Of a stretch of DNA of 64,000 nucleotides, positions 51,001-62,407 are shown piece by piece. Origin of the DNA: Tanytarsus gracilentus (Eukaryota > Arthropoda > Insecta > Diptera > Chironomidae). Within the stretch, counting starts at the first letter, position 1, and each line of letters opens with the position of its first letter. Location of the stretch: assembly GCA_038502055.1 (NCBI GenBank), contig JAXRKN010000044.1, positions 8,998,501-9,062,500 of the forward strand. The letters run 5' to 3'. Under the pieces are notes generated by a model. The model did not search any database, had not been told where the DNA came from, and saw only the letters and a program-made list of their open reading frames with translations. A program made the position numbers and the translations under genes.

Positions 51001-54000
51001 AAGGGAATTTCATCACCAATTACTTGAAGCTTTTACAGAGAAGGTTGAATTGTGTAATTACTGATTGTTATTTTTTTTATGGTTTTCGTTTGTTTGTTCT
51101 GCCTTTTGGCGTCATGTCCTTTGCCTTAAATAATGCTTCCCCTCTTTAACTTTTCGAGCGTGAAAACTTTCTTCTTTGTTTCAATATTTTTTTTTTGCTG
51201 AGCTCAAGAAGAAGGTAGAAAAAAATCGTTGCCGAGTGCGAGAGAGAGAAACCTCTAAATTACAAAAGGCTTAAAAGAGAGCAAAAGACGTCGGAAGAAT
51301 TTTTTAGTCAGCGAAGAAGAAGAAAACAGGAAGGTGCAATCGGTTGGGAATTTAATAATCCTTTGGCGGAGCTACGTGAATGCTTTTTCCAAGCGAGATA
51401 GAAAAAGATTTCCTTGTTACCACATTAAAATTTATTTACGCACGAGTGGCAAGTCAGAAAGCAAAAAAAACCGAAATGTGCTCAAATTCCTAATGGAAAA
51501 AATGTATAAGAAAATCCAGAGAAAATTAAAAAATTTTGTACGGAAAATTCTTCGAGTTAAAAAAGAGCTTTGAGGGGATTTATGCATTTGAAAGTATGCA
51601 GAGAGATTCAGGAGGGTAAATGGCAGTATTGCTTTTGACTCGTAACTTAAATTTTTGTGGTAATCAAGTTTATGCATTGCAATTTGAGAGAAAAAAGTCA
51701 ATCGAAAGTTTTTAAAGATTCTTTCAAAAATTTAATTAAATCTCTCTTAATTTTTTTCCACAAAATTCTCCTTCTAAATTTTTAATTTCCCAGGTACAAA
51801 ATTTATCCTTCAGCAGCCTCAACTCAATTATGCCTCGTTGAGCAAAAAAATCCGGATCTCGACAATTTCTTTCGTTTTTTAAAGAGCGACTTTTAAAGCT
51901 TCGTTTCTTACATAAAAAAAAACTTCACGGGTCAGTGGATATGATTTTTCTCTTTTAACTGCCTTCCAATTAATTTTCCTCGACCTCGACTGATGACGCC
52001 TTGTTAATTTAATTTTGCAGCTCATAATTTAATAACTTCTTCATTTTCTTCCTCATTGTTTATTTGTTGTTGAAGGCTGACCTTAAAAATTGTATATACA
52101 GCACCGAAAAAAAAGAGTAAATCTCAGTGGAGCATTATGCTGATAGTCGAAAGCAGAGTGAAATTACTCGAAATAATCTTCTCGCAACAACGCGTCCGAG
52201 AAACAGCAGCAGCAGCATAGAGTTTGAGGGTTGAAGGAGAAAAAGGATGGACTTGATAATTATTTTTCCTCTTTTTATCCGTTTTGCTTTTAAAGGTCAG
52301 TTAAGTCGAGAGAAAAGCGCAGGGAGATAAAAGATAATAATTATGACGATGATAATGAGCGAACAACTCTCAGATTACAATCTCCGGTTACAATTTACAA
52401 TTTCTATGGCAGCATGATGTTTATTTTGTGCAGGATGCGATGGAAAATTACATCATTAATTTTTTAAATTTTCTCTTGACAATTTAATTAAAAAAAGTTT
52501 TTAAAATTTAACGGTTTTTTTGAAAAAAGTCTAATTCAACAGTTAAAAGCATTTTTTTCAAATAAAAATACGATTAATCACAATTTTCCAGCCTACTTCC
52601 ATCGAATGAGTCACAAACTCTCTCTTTTTTTGCGACAAAATACGGAAAAACCATGGCAGCGATGATGACGGTTAAAAAAGCAACGCAAAAAAAATTGCTG
52701 ACTCATAGAAGAAGGAAAAACTTTTTATTATTCATCGACAGTCGGATGATTTTCAGTAGCAATGGAACAAGAGTCAACATCTGTGACTTAAAATCACAGC
52801 ATATATACGACATAATAAATGGAAATGAGTGTGATGATTATCATATGAGGCCTAGGATTCCTACTGAGAATGCCATGTCGAGGGAAAGTGACTTTGACCT
52901 GAATTGAATTGAAAGGAGCAAAGATTAAAAGGATGACGAAAATTTAGGAGGTGATGTCGTTTGATTAAATTTGTAAACTTTAACGAAGAATAAAATTAAC
53001 GTATTTTTCAAATTTGAATTTGAAAATTAACGAATTTTTCAAATTTGAATTTTAAAAATTAAATTCAAATTTTTCACCGCTCTTTTCGTCGTGTTCACTT
53101 CACCGAGCTAATCAAAGACACTCGTTGCCAAACCATTTTCATTTTCCAAAACGATGCTGTGGATTTTGTCACATTATCTCCCGTAACCGCCATCGTCTTT
53201 TTGGAAGTTATATTTAAATTGATGCCAAGATACGAAATAAGATATCGCACGGCTCTTGATGGTAATGATTATGTGTTTGATGAAATGTTAATTAGAATTA
53301 AGCAAATAAGCATTCTCAGATGTTATGTTGCCAGGGTAATGCAATCTAACGATGCTAAAATCATTCGAGAGCTTAAAGACATTTCAATATGAAAATGAGC
53401 GCGTGTGAATGAATTTTTAATAAGGCAATCTCTCTTATCGCAATAAAAACTCTTCCATTTACTGGTGGCAGTGACTTCGTGACAATGCCAATCAATATTG
53501 TCGTCATCATCATTATGATACACTTTAAGGATAAAATCAATTTATGATTGCATAAATTATTACTGATGCAATTAAGCTAATTTATTGAAGAGTGAAATGT
53601 GTGCGAGAGAGATTAAAGTGTCGGAGCGAATTTAACTTTCTTCCACATTCGAGGGAAGTTGAACTCAATTTAAAAGTCAAAACACGCTTTTTAGTCATTT
53701 GTAATAAAAGTTAAATACATTTTCAAAGTACTAATTTTCGCGCACACATTTACAAGCGTTTCAAGAACAAAAAGCTCAATTTTTAATTAAACTTCATGTA
53801 AATATTTTTACATCTCCGCTATTTGCTGTTATTTAACGAAAAAAAAAATATTAATTGTTTTTCGCTCCATTGTAAAAGAGGAGAAAATTTTCCCTTAAGG
53901 ATTTTTCTCCATCCCATGTGCACTTTTTACCATTCAACCCAAACGAGAACGAGTAAAATAATATTTAGTGAGTAAGCAAACATCAAAGCCGAGTCGTTCC

Positions 54001-57000
54001 CACGATTCATAGTCGATATGAACGTAAAAAGTATTTTATTCATAAAAATGTACACATCAATTATTCATTTTCATCTTTATTACGCACATGTATGTGAAAT
54101 TTCATAAATGCCATCAGCAGAAATTTGTAAAAGCAGCGTGGATCTTGTGGAACTCAATTAAAATTAATTTCCTTCGCTGCCTGCCTGGTAATTGGTGATA
54201 AATTTTATTTACAGTCATGAGAGGCGCAAAAAATAGGGAATTTAATTGAAAAGAGAGCGAAATTTTAAATAGAAAAAAAATTATGCAAATTGATTTTTTA
54301 ATAAAAATTTTCAATTAAAATTTAACAAAGAATGAAAAAGTTTCGCAGCCAGAAGTGTTCGAGCTCTAAAATCTTCAATTTAATATCGCTCATTAGAAAC
54401 TCTTCGCTATCACATTTACAAGATTTTCCATTACCTAATGTTTTTTATTTTTTGAAATTTGCATTAAGGCGAGTTTGGTTGTGCGGAGCGCTACGTGACG
54501 AGATTATATGCGGAATTAGATCGAGAGTATAAAATGCAAATTTTTTGTCTCTCTCGAATTGCAACTTTCTCACATCAAATTTAGATGAAAAAGAAATTAA
54601 AAATCCATTTTAACAGCTGGTTGTCGGAGCAGCTTGTGCACCTCACCGTCGTCGTCATTCACTTTAAAGTGCTTCAGATGAACTAATGTCTGCGTAAAAG
54701 GGAGTCGACTCATAAATTCTTACGAAATCAGGTTCTTAATTGTCCAGAGAATGAAATTATTAACAAAAGCACGCTTCATCGATGAACGAGAGAGAAATAA
54801 ATAATTATAACGAGTTTACATTGAAATTTTATCATGTCAGACTGAAAAGCGACAAAAGATTATGGAATTTTTAAAATATGTTGTAAAAATTAAAATTTTA
54901 ACAATTAATTTTTTAATTGTTTCAGCAATAAATTTTTATTTTCGATCACCTTTCATAAATTCGTGTGAGCGAATTCCAGGTTGACCGTGAAAAGTTAAAA
55001 CGAAACTCGGTGTAAAAAAGATCGAGTCTAGAGCAAAGATCTCGAGAACAACATAAAATGCGATGAAGGCTATTCAATGAAATCGAAAACGCTTAAAATT
55101 ACATTCAAGAACCGGTTTTATCGTCACAGCGCGCACATGCTTTGTCGACTCGATTTTATTTAATTATGCAATTTAGAATGAGGGTTTAACGACCATAATC
55201 CTCTCTCCATTATGACGTCACACTCAAATCAATTCGTGAGAATCTCACACGTTAATTAAAACATTATGATAATTTTATTGCGCATTCGGGCCTTCACAAA
55301 AAAAGTCAATGAACAACGAGAAAAGAAAATTATTGGGAATGTGAGAGAATTTCGAAAATTTTGTTCATGGGAGAGGAAAGTTTGAGAAACTGTGGAAAAA
55401 AATATTCGAGCAACAAGTTTTTTTTGTTTTTTTGCTGTGAATGTGAAGATTTGCGAATTTTTTTTTTGTTGGGTGATTTTGCAATAAGTGAAATATTGAA
55501 AAGTTTCTTCATTGATTTTTTGCAGACTTCTTAAAAAAGGTTAATGGTTTTAAAAAAAATGAACTTTTTATTCAAAAAATAATTGACGGGATTAATTTAA
55601 AAACATAAAGATCAATGTTTCACTTTCCATTTCGTTCCAGTAAAAAACATTTTATAAAAAAATCAATACTATTTGAATCATTTCTAGATTTAATCTTTTT
55701 TTATTGCAAAATTTAACATCTTTTAAACCATTAACCTTTTAAAGCACTCCACTCAATTTTTGCTCAACACTTTTTACCGATCCTTCAAAAATCAATCATC
55801 TAACCTCGTCGATCGAGCATCAGCGAAAGCCAAAAATCAAACAGACAAATGATAAAAATCTCTCCGCAAATTTTTTTTCGCCAAATTACTATAACAATCC
55901 CATAATTTACTTTTGTGTTCAGACCTTTTCACCATTTATCATTAGCTTCTCTCACACGGACAACCTAATGCATTATAATAAGATTTAATGTCAATGATAT
56001 CTCATCAAATTTATTTTTGACCATGTAATACTCTTTGAAGTGCAGTAACTTCACGCACAATTTAATGATGATGATATCCATCGGTGAGTGTTTGACATGA
56101 TCTTCATCATGATGAGCTTTTGCGGCTTTTATTATTGTGCTCATGCTGAATAGTTTGAAGAAGTCAATTCGATTTATTGTTGTCAGTATGATTTTAATGA
56201 ATTTGATGGCACTCCATGCTGGAGAGCGGTTTAATTTACGTAACATGGAAATTTCTTTTATGAAGATGTGAAAACGATCAAGAGAGCGACCAAAAAGAGA
56301 ATGGAACTTAAATAATTTACATCCGATGTTATTAGAGTCGATGACAAAGAGATTTCGAGTTAACAATTTGTGTAAACAACTTGATACTCATGGAAATTAG
56401 TTTTTATCTCAAAAATTCATCTTTCTCGAGCAGCTCAACTAAATTTGTGAAAATGGTTATTTCTCTATTATTCTGATGGGATTTATTATGTCTAGACTAA
56501 AATTGCTAAAATATTCTTAATCGATGATAAAACTTTGCTTTTCAAGCTCGCGAAAAATCTCCATTGTTAGAGTTCAAATTTCACAAAAAGATTAAAAATA
56601 AATTTTTGTTTTGACTTTAAATAAAATTCCTCGTAGCTTTTAAAGCCTTTAAATATTTTATCAAAAGCTCATTAATCACTGCTAAGCACCTCGACAGCGA
56701 TACATAACAAATAATAATATTTTTTGACGCCTAACAAACTAACAAGAAAGTAATGAAGAAGTACGAAAACAAATGTCGACAAAATGTTTTTTTTTGAATG
56801 ACTTCCTTCGCGGGAGCTTCACATAATATTTTTTTGTGATTACGCAGTTCATTAAACACATTTTTTTTTTCTCGAGTGTTCAACGCCTTTAATTAACAAT
56901 AGAAATTTTTGCTCTTTAACCCTTTAATTGTCTGTCCATTTCCTATGGCACGCAGCGAGCAGAGATTTCTCCATGAGAGCCATCAGTGCACTTAGCCTTA

Positions 57001-57883
57001 ATGACGATGTTTGTCGCTAATTTTTAAGAGTGGTTGTCAAATTTTTGAGGTAAAGTTAACGATGATAAATTGAAAAGTGAATTTTGATTTGAAATTTTAA
57101 TGACCATTAAAAAATGAAAGAAAATAATCAAGGGTGTGAAGCTAAATATAAATATTTATTGAATTTAATAACATATTTAATTTAATAAATAATTAATGTA
57201 TTCAAATTCATTTAATTAACATAAATAAATTTATTTAGTTCGAAAATTATTTTTAAAACTGAAAATCAATTTAAAAAATCATTTAAAAAATCATTTTAAA
57301 AATTCAATAACAATTTTTTAACCTCAACTAAACACTTTAAAATAATTCGAACTTATTAAGACATATGATGAATATCATTTGTCGTTACCACAGGGTAATC
57401 TCACTTAGTAGATTTATTGCATGCATTTAGCTGTTTATTTTTGCCTATTCTCCTCTTCATACCTCTTTCTCGCTAATGATTTAAGCTTGCTTAATTTTCA
57501 TCGCCGCCGCGGCTCACACACATGACGGGTTGTTAAAATGAGAGTGCCGGAGAAGGAAGGAAGAGGCAAAAAGTAAGGTAAATAAAAAGAGCAGAGCAAC
57601 TTCATTAGCAATGTCACGTTCAACATTTCTTTTCTCTCTCTCTCTCTGTTGTTCGTATCACTCTCATGGTATGTGCGTGTATAGTAGGTGTCAATGCTAT
57701 AAATTTTCTAATTTGTAATGTTTGAACGAGACTCTCTCGCAAAGGCGGTATTGTCAAGTTGATCGGTTGTGGACATCCGAGACGGTCGGTTGTATAATAT
57801 AATAATTTTTTAATTCAATACTCACAAAAGACCGATGATGAAAGTAAAAGTATTCCAAAGAAAATTTTCAATAATTTTTGCAT
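45044..57883 (-). CDS. Predicted secreted insect protein, five-exon model
   Basis: I do not recognise the family. Exons read on the minus strand are 57883-57826, 48364-48351, 47195-47141, 45867-45605 and 45451-45044 (stop TAA). Phases agree throughout and total 798 nt, or 265 residues. The last three exons are well supported: long open frames, coding composition and clean GT..AG sites. Their protein begins with a hydrophobic EIPSLLSLVYSNIPP stretch. A GFGYRFGDHADFQ segment and a FEIGPQKETQP segment follow, then a VTVRTFILIDFHPFMFVEDLW segment (split here: VTVRTFILID, then FHPFMFVEDLW). The Ser/Thr-rich C-terminal half has a T-rich linker near residue 150. The first exon is proposed because it gives a textbook signal peptide (MQKLLKIFFGILLLSSSVF, then Cys) ending at a GTGAGT donor. 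The 14-nt microexon is needed to keep the frame: direct splicing of exon 1 to exon 3 makes a TGA. Exons 1 and 2 are therefore less certain, and intron 1 would be 9.5 kb. Confidence 0.62.
46347..46410. repeat. Imperfect repeat of TTTGGAAAATGAAACA
   Basis: TTTGGAAAATGAAACA at 46347-46362 recurs as TTTTGAAAATGAAACA at about 46395-46410, within intron 3 of the secreted-protein gene. The same 16-mer occurs exactly at 58762-58777, upstream of its proposed first exon, with a degenerate copy (AAAATGAAACA) near 58807. It may be a short dispersed motif or a chance product of AT-rich sequence. Confidence 0.45.
52998..53060. repeat. 31-32 nt tandem duplication
   Basis: Unit 1 (52998-53028) and unit 2 (53029-53060) differ at only a few positions. 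Each contains the palindromic core TTCAAATTTGAA. A partial third, inverted piece (AAATTCAAATTTTTCA) follows at about 53060-53076. Confidence 0.7.
57632..57648. repeat. (TC)n microsatellite
   Basis: A 17-nt TC run. It lies about 180 nt to the left of the proposed signal-peptide exon, in what would be intron 1. Confidence 0.8.
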
Positions 57884-59684
57884 CTTTAATCCGCGTGATT
57901 TCTCGAATATTTTTTCTCGTTAATTTTATGTTATATTTTTTTGACAATCATTAAAATTGCGGCTGATGATGATGAAGGTAATCTTCTCGTGATGGGCTTT
58001 GGAGGTGTAAAGATAGTGGCGAAAAATTTACATTTACATGCCTCGCTCACCATGCGTGTCTCAGTGTATGCACACTTTTATTTTAACAGAAGCAATTTCA
58101 CTTTATTTTTCACAAATTTCACAATAAATATTTTTCGTCTTTAATTTTTTTACTGTCGAGGAATGTGTGAATCATCTGCCGTTCGGATTGATTTTTTTGG
58201 ATATTTTTTCTCACATTAAAATTTTTTATGCAACATTTTTTTTCTCACATGTGCAATAATTTTTTGCTACTTAGTGGGAACTAGAAACATTCCGTTCAAG
58301 GTTTTAGCTGATTTTTAAATTCATTATACTTGCAAACGCCACCTGATCTCGTCGAGTTGGAGAGTAAACGCATACTGGCGAGCTTGTTGAATGGAAATAA
58401 CTTCAAGCTCGATCATTTCGGTGTGTGACCCTCTTTTGGATTTTTTTTTCGCTTGTGCTTAACTCTCTCTTTTTCTTTTCTTCATATAAAGGAAAACGAC
58501 AAGCAGACACTTATATCGGACTCTCGGAACATATCAATACACACTATCATCGTCATCGAAGCATGTTAAATAAAAGAAGAAAAATCGTTAATCTCTCCCG
58601 TGGATGCACTTGAGAGTGAGCAATAATTTTTTCGCTCTTTGTCGTCTTTTGTAAGTCGCTTTAATTGGAATTATTACCGCCAATAAGTTTTATTCTCTCT
58701 CTCACTTATGCGATCACAAGAGCATGAACATGAAATTAATGTTTTATCGCGCATTTTTAATTTTGGAAAATGAAACAATTTTCTCAATAAATTTTGTGGA
58801 TCAAAATGAAAAATGAAACATCGCACATAATCTTTAAATATTAAAATTTGAAATTGAATTTTAATTAACCTAATTTTAAAATCAAAATAAAATTCCTTCC
58901 GGATCTCAGACAACCCAAATCCATCACTTCACGTCTCTTTTTCGACAAGTCACGCTAAATGTTTTTTTTATTACAGTACAACACAATGAAACAAAATCGG
59001 TTCAGGGATGATCGTTTTGTCTTGCTTTTATTAGGTATTTATTGACTGTCGGCATTGCGATATTGATCAAATTTTTTTTCGTGTTAATTTTTTTCCTGCG
59101 TGGTTTCGCTTGTGTAATTTTTTTGGTTAAATGAAATTTGAAGAAATTCGTGTTCATAAATCAAACGACTTTTATGGAAACTTTTAATTTATGGGCTCGG
59201 AATGATGAAATTTTAACGCCTTCCCGCCTTTCTAATGGATGATCATTTCAGGGAAAGGATGAATTTGAGATGTTTGGTGGCAAATTTCTTTATTTTTGGA
59301 TTCAAGCTGATCAATTTTAAAATCATGATTGTGTTGAGTTTAAATTTTTTTTAAAAAAAGTTTTTCTCTACGTAAATCGATTTAATCATTATCGCCATCA
59401 GCTTAATCAAATAACTCACACTCTCGGTAATCAAACGCTTTTTCTATAATTTATATGTAATTTTATTGACACTTTCAACGGAATCAATCGATTATGATCT
59501 GGTCACATAATACAAATTGATACATAGGAAAAAGTGTATTCATGTGTAGCGCTAATAATTATTGTACTAACCATTCCATTCGATGGTATTTAATTAATAA
59601 TTTAGTATATTTTTTTTAACGACGATAATATCCACATTAAACTCTTTACGTACACCTAGCACACAACACAACTGCACTTGGTTT
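57884..59684. other. Intergenic stretch upstream of the secreted-protein gene
   Basis: No gene is supported. This should hold the 5' untranslated region and promoter of the proposed signal-peptide exon (reading leftwards) and the 3' flank of Vti1a (also reading leftwards). A slightly more GC-rich patch at about 58335-58420 could be an untranslated exon or regulatory element, but no core promoter motif is convincing. An exact copy of the TTTGGAAAATGAAACA motif is at 58762-58777. Confidence 0.5.
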
Positions 59685-60453
59685 TTATTTAATTGAAAAA
59701 TAAATTGTTAAAGATACCGCGAGCACAAAAACGATTGCTATGATGTAGAGCGCAAATTTATCCCTTATACTTCTCATAATCATAGAGTTCATAACACGTG
59801 AAGACCTTCCAAGATCAGCATTTGTTTCTCTTAATCGGCTTCGACTTCGCTGTATTTGCTCACGCTGGCCCGCCAAATTTGATAAAACTCTCGTTCCTAT
59901 TTCCTCAGTTTCAAGTGCCACTCTATATCCCTCTTCAAGCTGACTTCCAGTTCTTTCCAGTCTTTCTGAGTTATCAAGCAATCTTCTCTTCTGATCCTCA
60001 CCAATGCCCATGTCAAAGTCATCGATTGACGAAGTGTCATCGAGCAATGGATTTGGTTTAATTTTAGCCTTATTGTAGTCCTCTTCGAGCCTTTTTAGTT
60101 CGGCATGATAGGAACTGAGTCGCATCTGTTGACTCGCTCGTTGAGGATCGGAATTTTGATTTACTTCGAGTTGAAATTGTTCAAGCTGGAAGTTTAAAAA
60201 TCATAAAATTAGAAACCATATTTTTCTACATCCAGTAAAACTTACAATTTCTTGCGCCTCATCGATTCCTCGATTGATCTCAACAATCAGATTTCGTCTA
60301 TCGTCTATTATTTAAAATAATTAACAAGAGCTTTTTATTAAAATTTAAATGTTTTAACTTACCAATTGAAACTATCGATAATTTTCCTATATTTACGGTA
60401 ATCTCCGCAGTCAGAATCGAATACTGCTGCTCATATTCCTCGATCAAAGACAT
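59685..60453 (-). CDS. Vti1a: Vti1a-type Qb-SNARE
   Basis: Three exons, 60453-60363, 60304-60246 and 60185-59685, join in phase to give 216 residues; human Vti1a has 217. The start MSLIEEYEQQYSILTAEIT matches the family's N-terminal three-helix (Habc-like) domain, which runs to about residue 90. After an acidic linker (DDTSSIDDFD, about 99-108) comes the SNARE helix at about 120-186, with the family's LLDNSERLERT, EEGYRVALETEEIG and LRETNADLGRSSR stretches. A single C-terminal membrane anchor covers about 194-214 and leaves two residues beyond it. The protein is a tail-anchored SNARE of the trans-Golgi and endosomes that acts in retrograde and endosomal fusion with syntaxin 6/16-type partners. 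The two introns are tiny (58 and 60 nt). The stop TAA overlaps an AATAAA poly(A) signal at 59684-59689. Its ATG is about 210 nt beyond the stop of mRpL58, on the same strand. Confidence 0.95.
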
Positions 60454-60660
60454 TTTGCTAGTTTTAATGCTGTTTTCAGTATTTAACTATTTAATTAATT
60501 AAAATTTCATTTTTGTTTTGTTTTAGCCGAGATACATTTTATAATAGTCAAGACACAATTATTTTAATCTAATCCCATCAATTTTAATCTAATCTTTGAA
60601 AATATGCTAGAATTTCATTTTATTTCTCTCAAATAATCGCTAATTTATTAATAACACATT

Positions 60661-61363
60661 CTAAAAGTCAACTCTCGGCGCTTGCCTTCCCTCTTTAGTT
60701 GACGATTTGCTTCGCTTCTCCACTAATCTTTTCATCGCTGCCGCCTCTTTACGCTTCCTTATTTTCTCAATTGTTTCGGGCGACATTTCCTGTTTCTGCA
60801 ATTCTTCCTTTCTTTCGACATCGCGTATTAAATTCCTTAACTTCTCGAGGGCATCGGCCAAGTTTAGATGTTGATATCGAGTTAATTCACTCTTAATGAT
60901 GAGAAAACCGTCTTTGTTGATTTTAAGTTTGTGCTGAAAAGGACATTAAGAAGTTTGTGATTAATAAAAATCTTGCTTACTCACTTCTTCACTAAGCAGT
61001 CTCTTAACTTCATCCGAGATCCAGCCGGCATTTTTTACGTGAAATCTAAGATCGACTTTTGTTGCAACTTTATTGACATTTTGACCGCCGGGTCCCGATG
61101 AACGATCGTAGGTGATTTTAAGTTGATCCAGCGGAATGAAGCCATTGAATTTCTCCTTATTTACTGGCGGCTAAAAATTTTAATTAAACTTTATAGTTTT
61201 TTGAGTATTTTTTAAAAAAAATTTTTCTTACCGATGGCGGTGTAAAGATGTTTTGCTTGCTATTCGGATAGAGTTTATCCAACGAAAGTTCACTTTTAAA
61301 GTAGGCAGTTGACAGTGTCTTGATGCCTCGATTGAACAACGAAAATTGCGTTAATTTAAGCAT
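60661..61363 (-). CDS. mRpL58: Mitochondrial ICT1 / mL62 peptidyl-tRNA hydrolase
   Basis: Exons 61363-61232, 61170-60985 and 60933-60661 join in phase 0 at both junctions and encode 196 residues (human ICT1 has 206). The first about 40 residues are basic and hydroxyl-rich without acidic residues at the very start (MLKLTQFSLFNRGIKTLSTA), which fits a mitochondrial targeting peptide. Residues 67-90 hold the release-factor-like catalytic loop RSSGPGGQNVNKVATK, with GGQ at 72-74. A long helix and a Lys/Arg-rich tail (about 160-196) match the C-terminal extension that ICT1-family proteins place in the mRNA channel of stalled ribosomes. The protein is a codon-independent peptidyl-tRNA hydrolase and an integral component of the large mitoribosomal subunit. 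The introns are 61 and 51 nt. AATAAA at 60644-60649 is only 12 nt after the stop. Confidence 0.95.
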
Positions 61364-61774
61364 TTTAAAAAATTATTTTTGTTTTTATTTTGAAATGCTT
61401 TTTTGTTTCGCAAGGGATTTTGTGAGATTTCACGAGCCCTGCAATTACACCCACGGAAAATTTCAAATTGCTTTTTTTAACGACCGAAGGTGTGATAAAC
61501 ACAATGCGAATTTATGATCACTTTTAAGTATACATTCGTTTATTTCCGTTTATTTAGTAGACAACGATCACAGTGATTAACATTTAAAATGTTCAAGAGG
61601 CACAAAACACAACATTTATGTAGAGATGACTAGTTTTTCCTTGTAGATTATTAAATTTGATTATGATGGTTTGAATTTTTCGTTATTACGACGCAGATTG
61701 TGCTTAGCAGAGCTTAAAGCATTTTTTAATACATTTTTCTCAAAAAAATCATATGAATTTTCGATATTATTCCA
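61364..61774. other. Short intergenic spacer
   Basis: This lies between the small unknown gene and mRpL58, both on the minus strand. It should contain the mRpL58 promoter. Two minus-strand AATAAA hexamers (61539-61544 and 61549-61554) could end the upstream transcript. I see no other feature. Confidence 0.6.
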
Positions 61775-62128
61775 TCAAATCAATCGATTCCAATTAAACT
61801 TTTTAATTAGTTGATTTATTTGGCGACTTTCCAGCCATGCTGCCAGACGGCTCGGTAACTTTTGATTTCTTCTCATTTTGAATATTGTCACTCTCATCAG
61901 TTCTCTCCACTGATCTCGATGTGCTTTCATAAGGCTAAAATTATAATCAAATTGCTTTTTAATTACTTCCCAAATTAGAAATTGCCTCACATATTGCTCT
62001 TTCATGTTTTCTTCCTTTTCATCATAATTTCGGTCGTACGATCGATTTCTTGTGTTTTGCGATGGAGACTTTTTACTTTCGCTGCGATTTCTCGCAGCTG
62101 ACATTTTAAATTTAATATGTTGAAGCAT
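61775..62128 (-). CDS. Small basic protein of unknown function
   Basis: This single-exon open frame ends at TAA/TAG near 61775. Two in-frame ATGs are candidates: 62128 (MLQHIKFK..., 117 residues) and 62104 (MSAARNRSESKK..., 109 residues). The second has the better context (AAAATG, A at -3); the first would be the first ATG on a transcript starting near 62204. The N-terminal about 35 residues are Ser/Arg/Asn/Lys-rich and look disordered. From about residue 34 of the short form the protein becomes helical and rich in aromatic and basic residues (EQYVRQFLIWEVIKKQFDYN, DQWRELMRVTIFKMRR). No signal peptide, membrane segment or known motif is seen. Coding status is supported by its position in a compact gene cluster, its divergent promoter with Trmt1 and its protein-like composition. 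I do not recognise the family. Confidence 0.6.
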   Translation of the reverse strand: MLQHIKFKMSAARNRSESKKSPSQNTRNRSYDRNYDEKEENMKEQYVRQFLIWEVIKKQFDYNFSLMKAHRDQWRELMRVTIFKMRRNQKLPSRLAAWLESRQINQLIKKFNWNRLI

Positions 62129-62407
62129 ATTTTTAATGAATAACGAGACTGTTACTGAAAATTGAAAAAAAATTCGGAGGGATTTCGAAAGATTTTGAGA
62201 CACTGATGGAAAAATTAATTTTATATTTTTTGCGATGATTAATTTCTTGATTTTTTTAAATTAAATAATTGGATTTAGATTATTTAGTTCTATAAAGAAA
62301 AATTAAAAGTTTTATAAATTTCTTAAATTTTTTTCTCTCAGTGTATCTCATGTGGCGATGTAAACAAAACTTTGCAGGTGAAAAATAAAATAATCTAGTT
62401 AATTAAA
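62129..62407. promoter_or_regulatory. Bidirectional promoter between the small gene and Trmt1
   Basis: The two divergent start codons are about 280 bp apart. An arthropod initiator-like TCAGTG occurs on the plus strand at 62338-62343 (start site A at about 62340) and on the minus strand with A at about 62204 (ATCAGTGTCTC). The two implied start sites lie about 135 bp apart. No TATA box at -30 is convincing in this AT-rich DNA. The plus-strand leader would be about 68 nt and would contain a 12-codon upstream ORF (62350-62388). Confidence 0.5.

Larger units (their letters stand above)
48365..57825. other. Long intron (by the model) with no clear gene inside
   Basis: In the proposed model this is intron 1 of the minus-strand secreted-protein gene; otherwise it is intergenic. 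It is AT-rich with dispersed A/T runs and simple repeats: (CAG)5 near 52204-52218 and a TC run at 57632-57648. It contains a 31-nt tandem duplication at 52998-53060. A plus-strand open frame at 52653-52907 (84 codons) starts with an ATG in a good context (AAACCATGG) but has no recognisable domain. A minus-strand frame at 55965-56366 is long (133 codons) but opens without ATG. Neither is called as a gene. Confidence 0.5.

Noticed and set aside
55965..56366. 133-codon minus-strand open frame
   Set aside because: There is no ATG at the opening, the composition is Ile/Lys/Phe-rich as expected by chance in AT-rich DNA, and no motif is visible; it lies in the proposed long intron.
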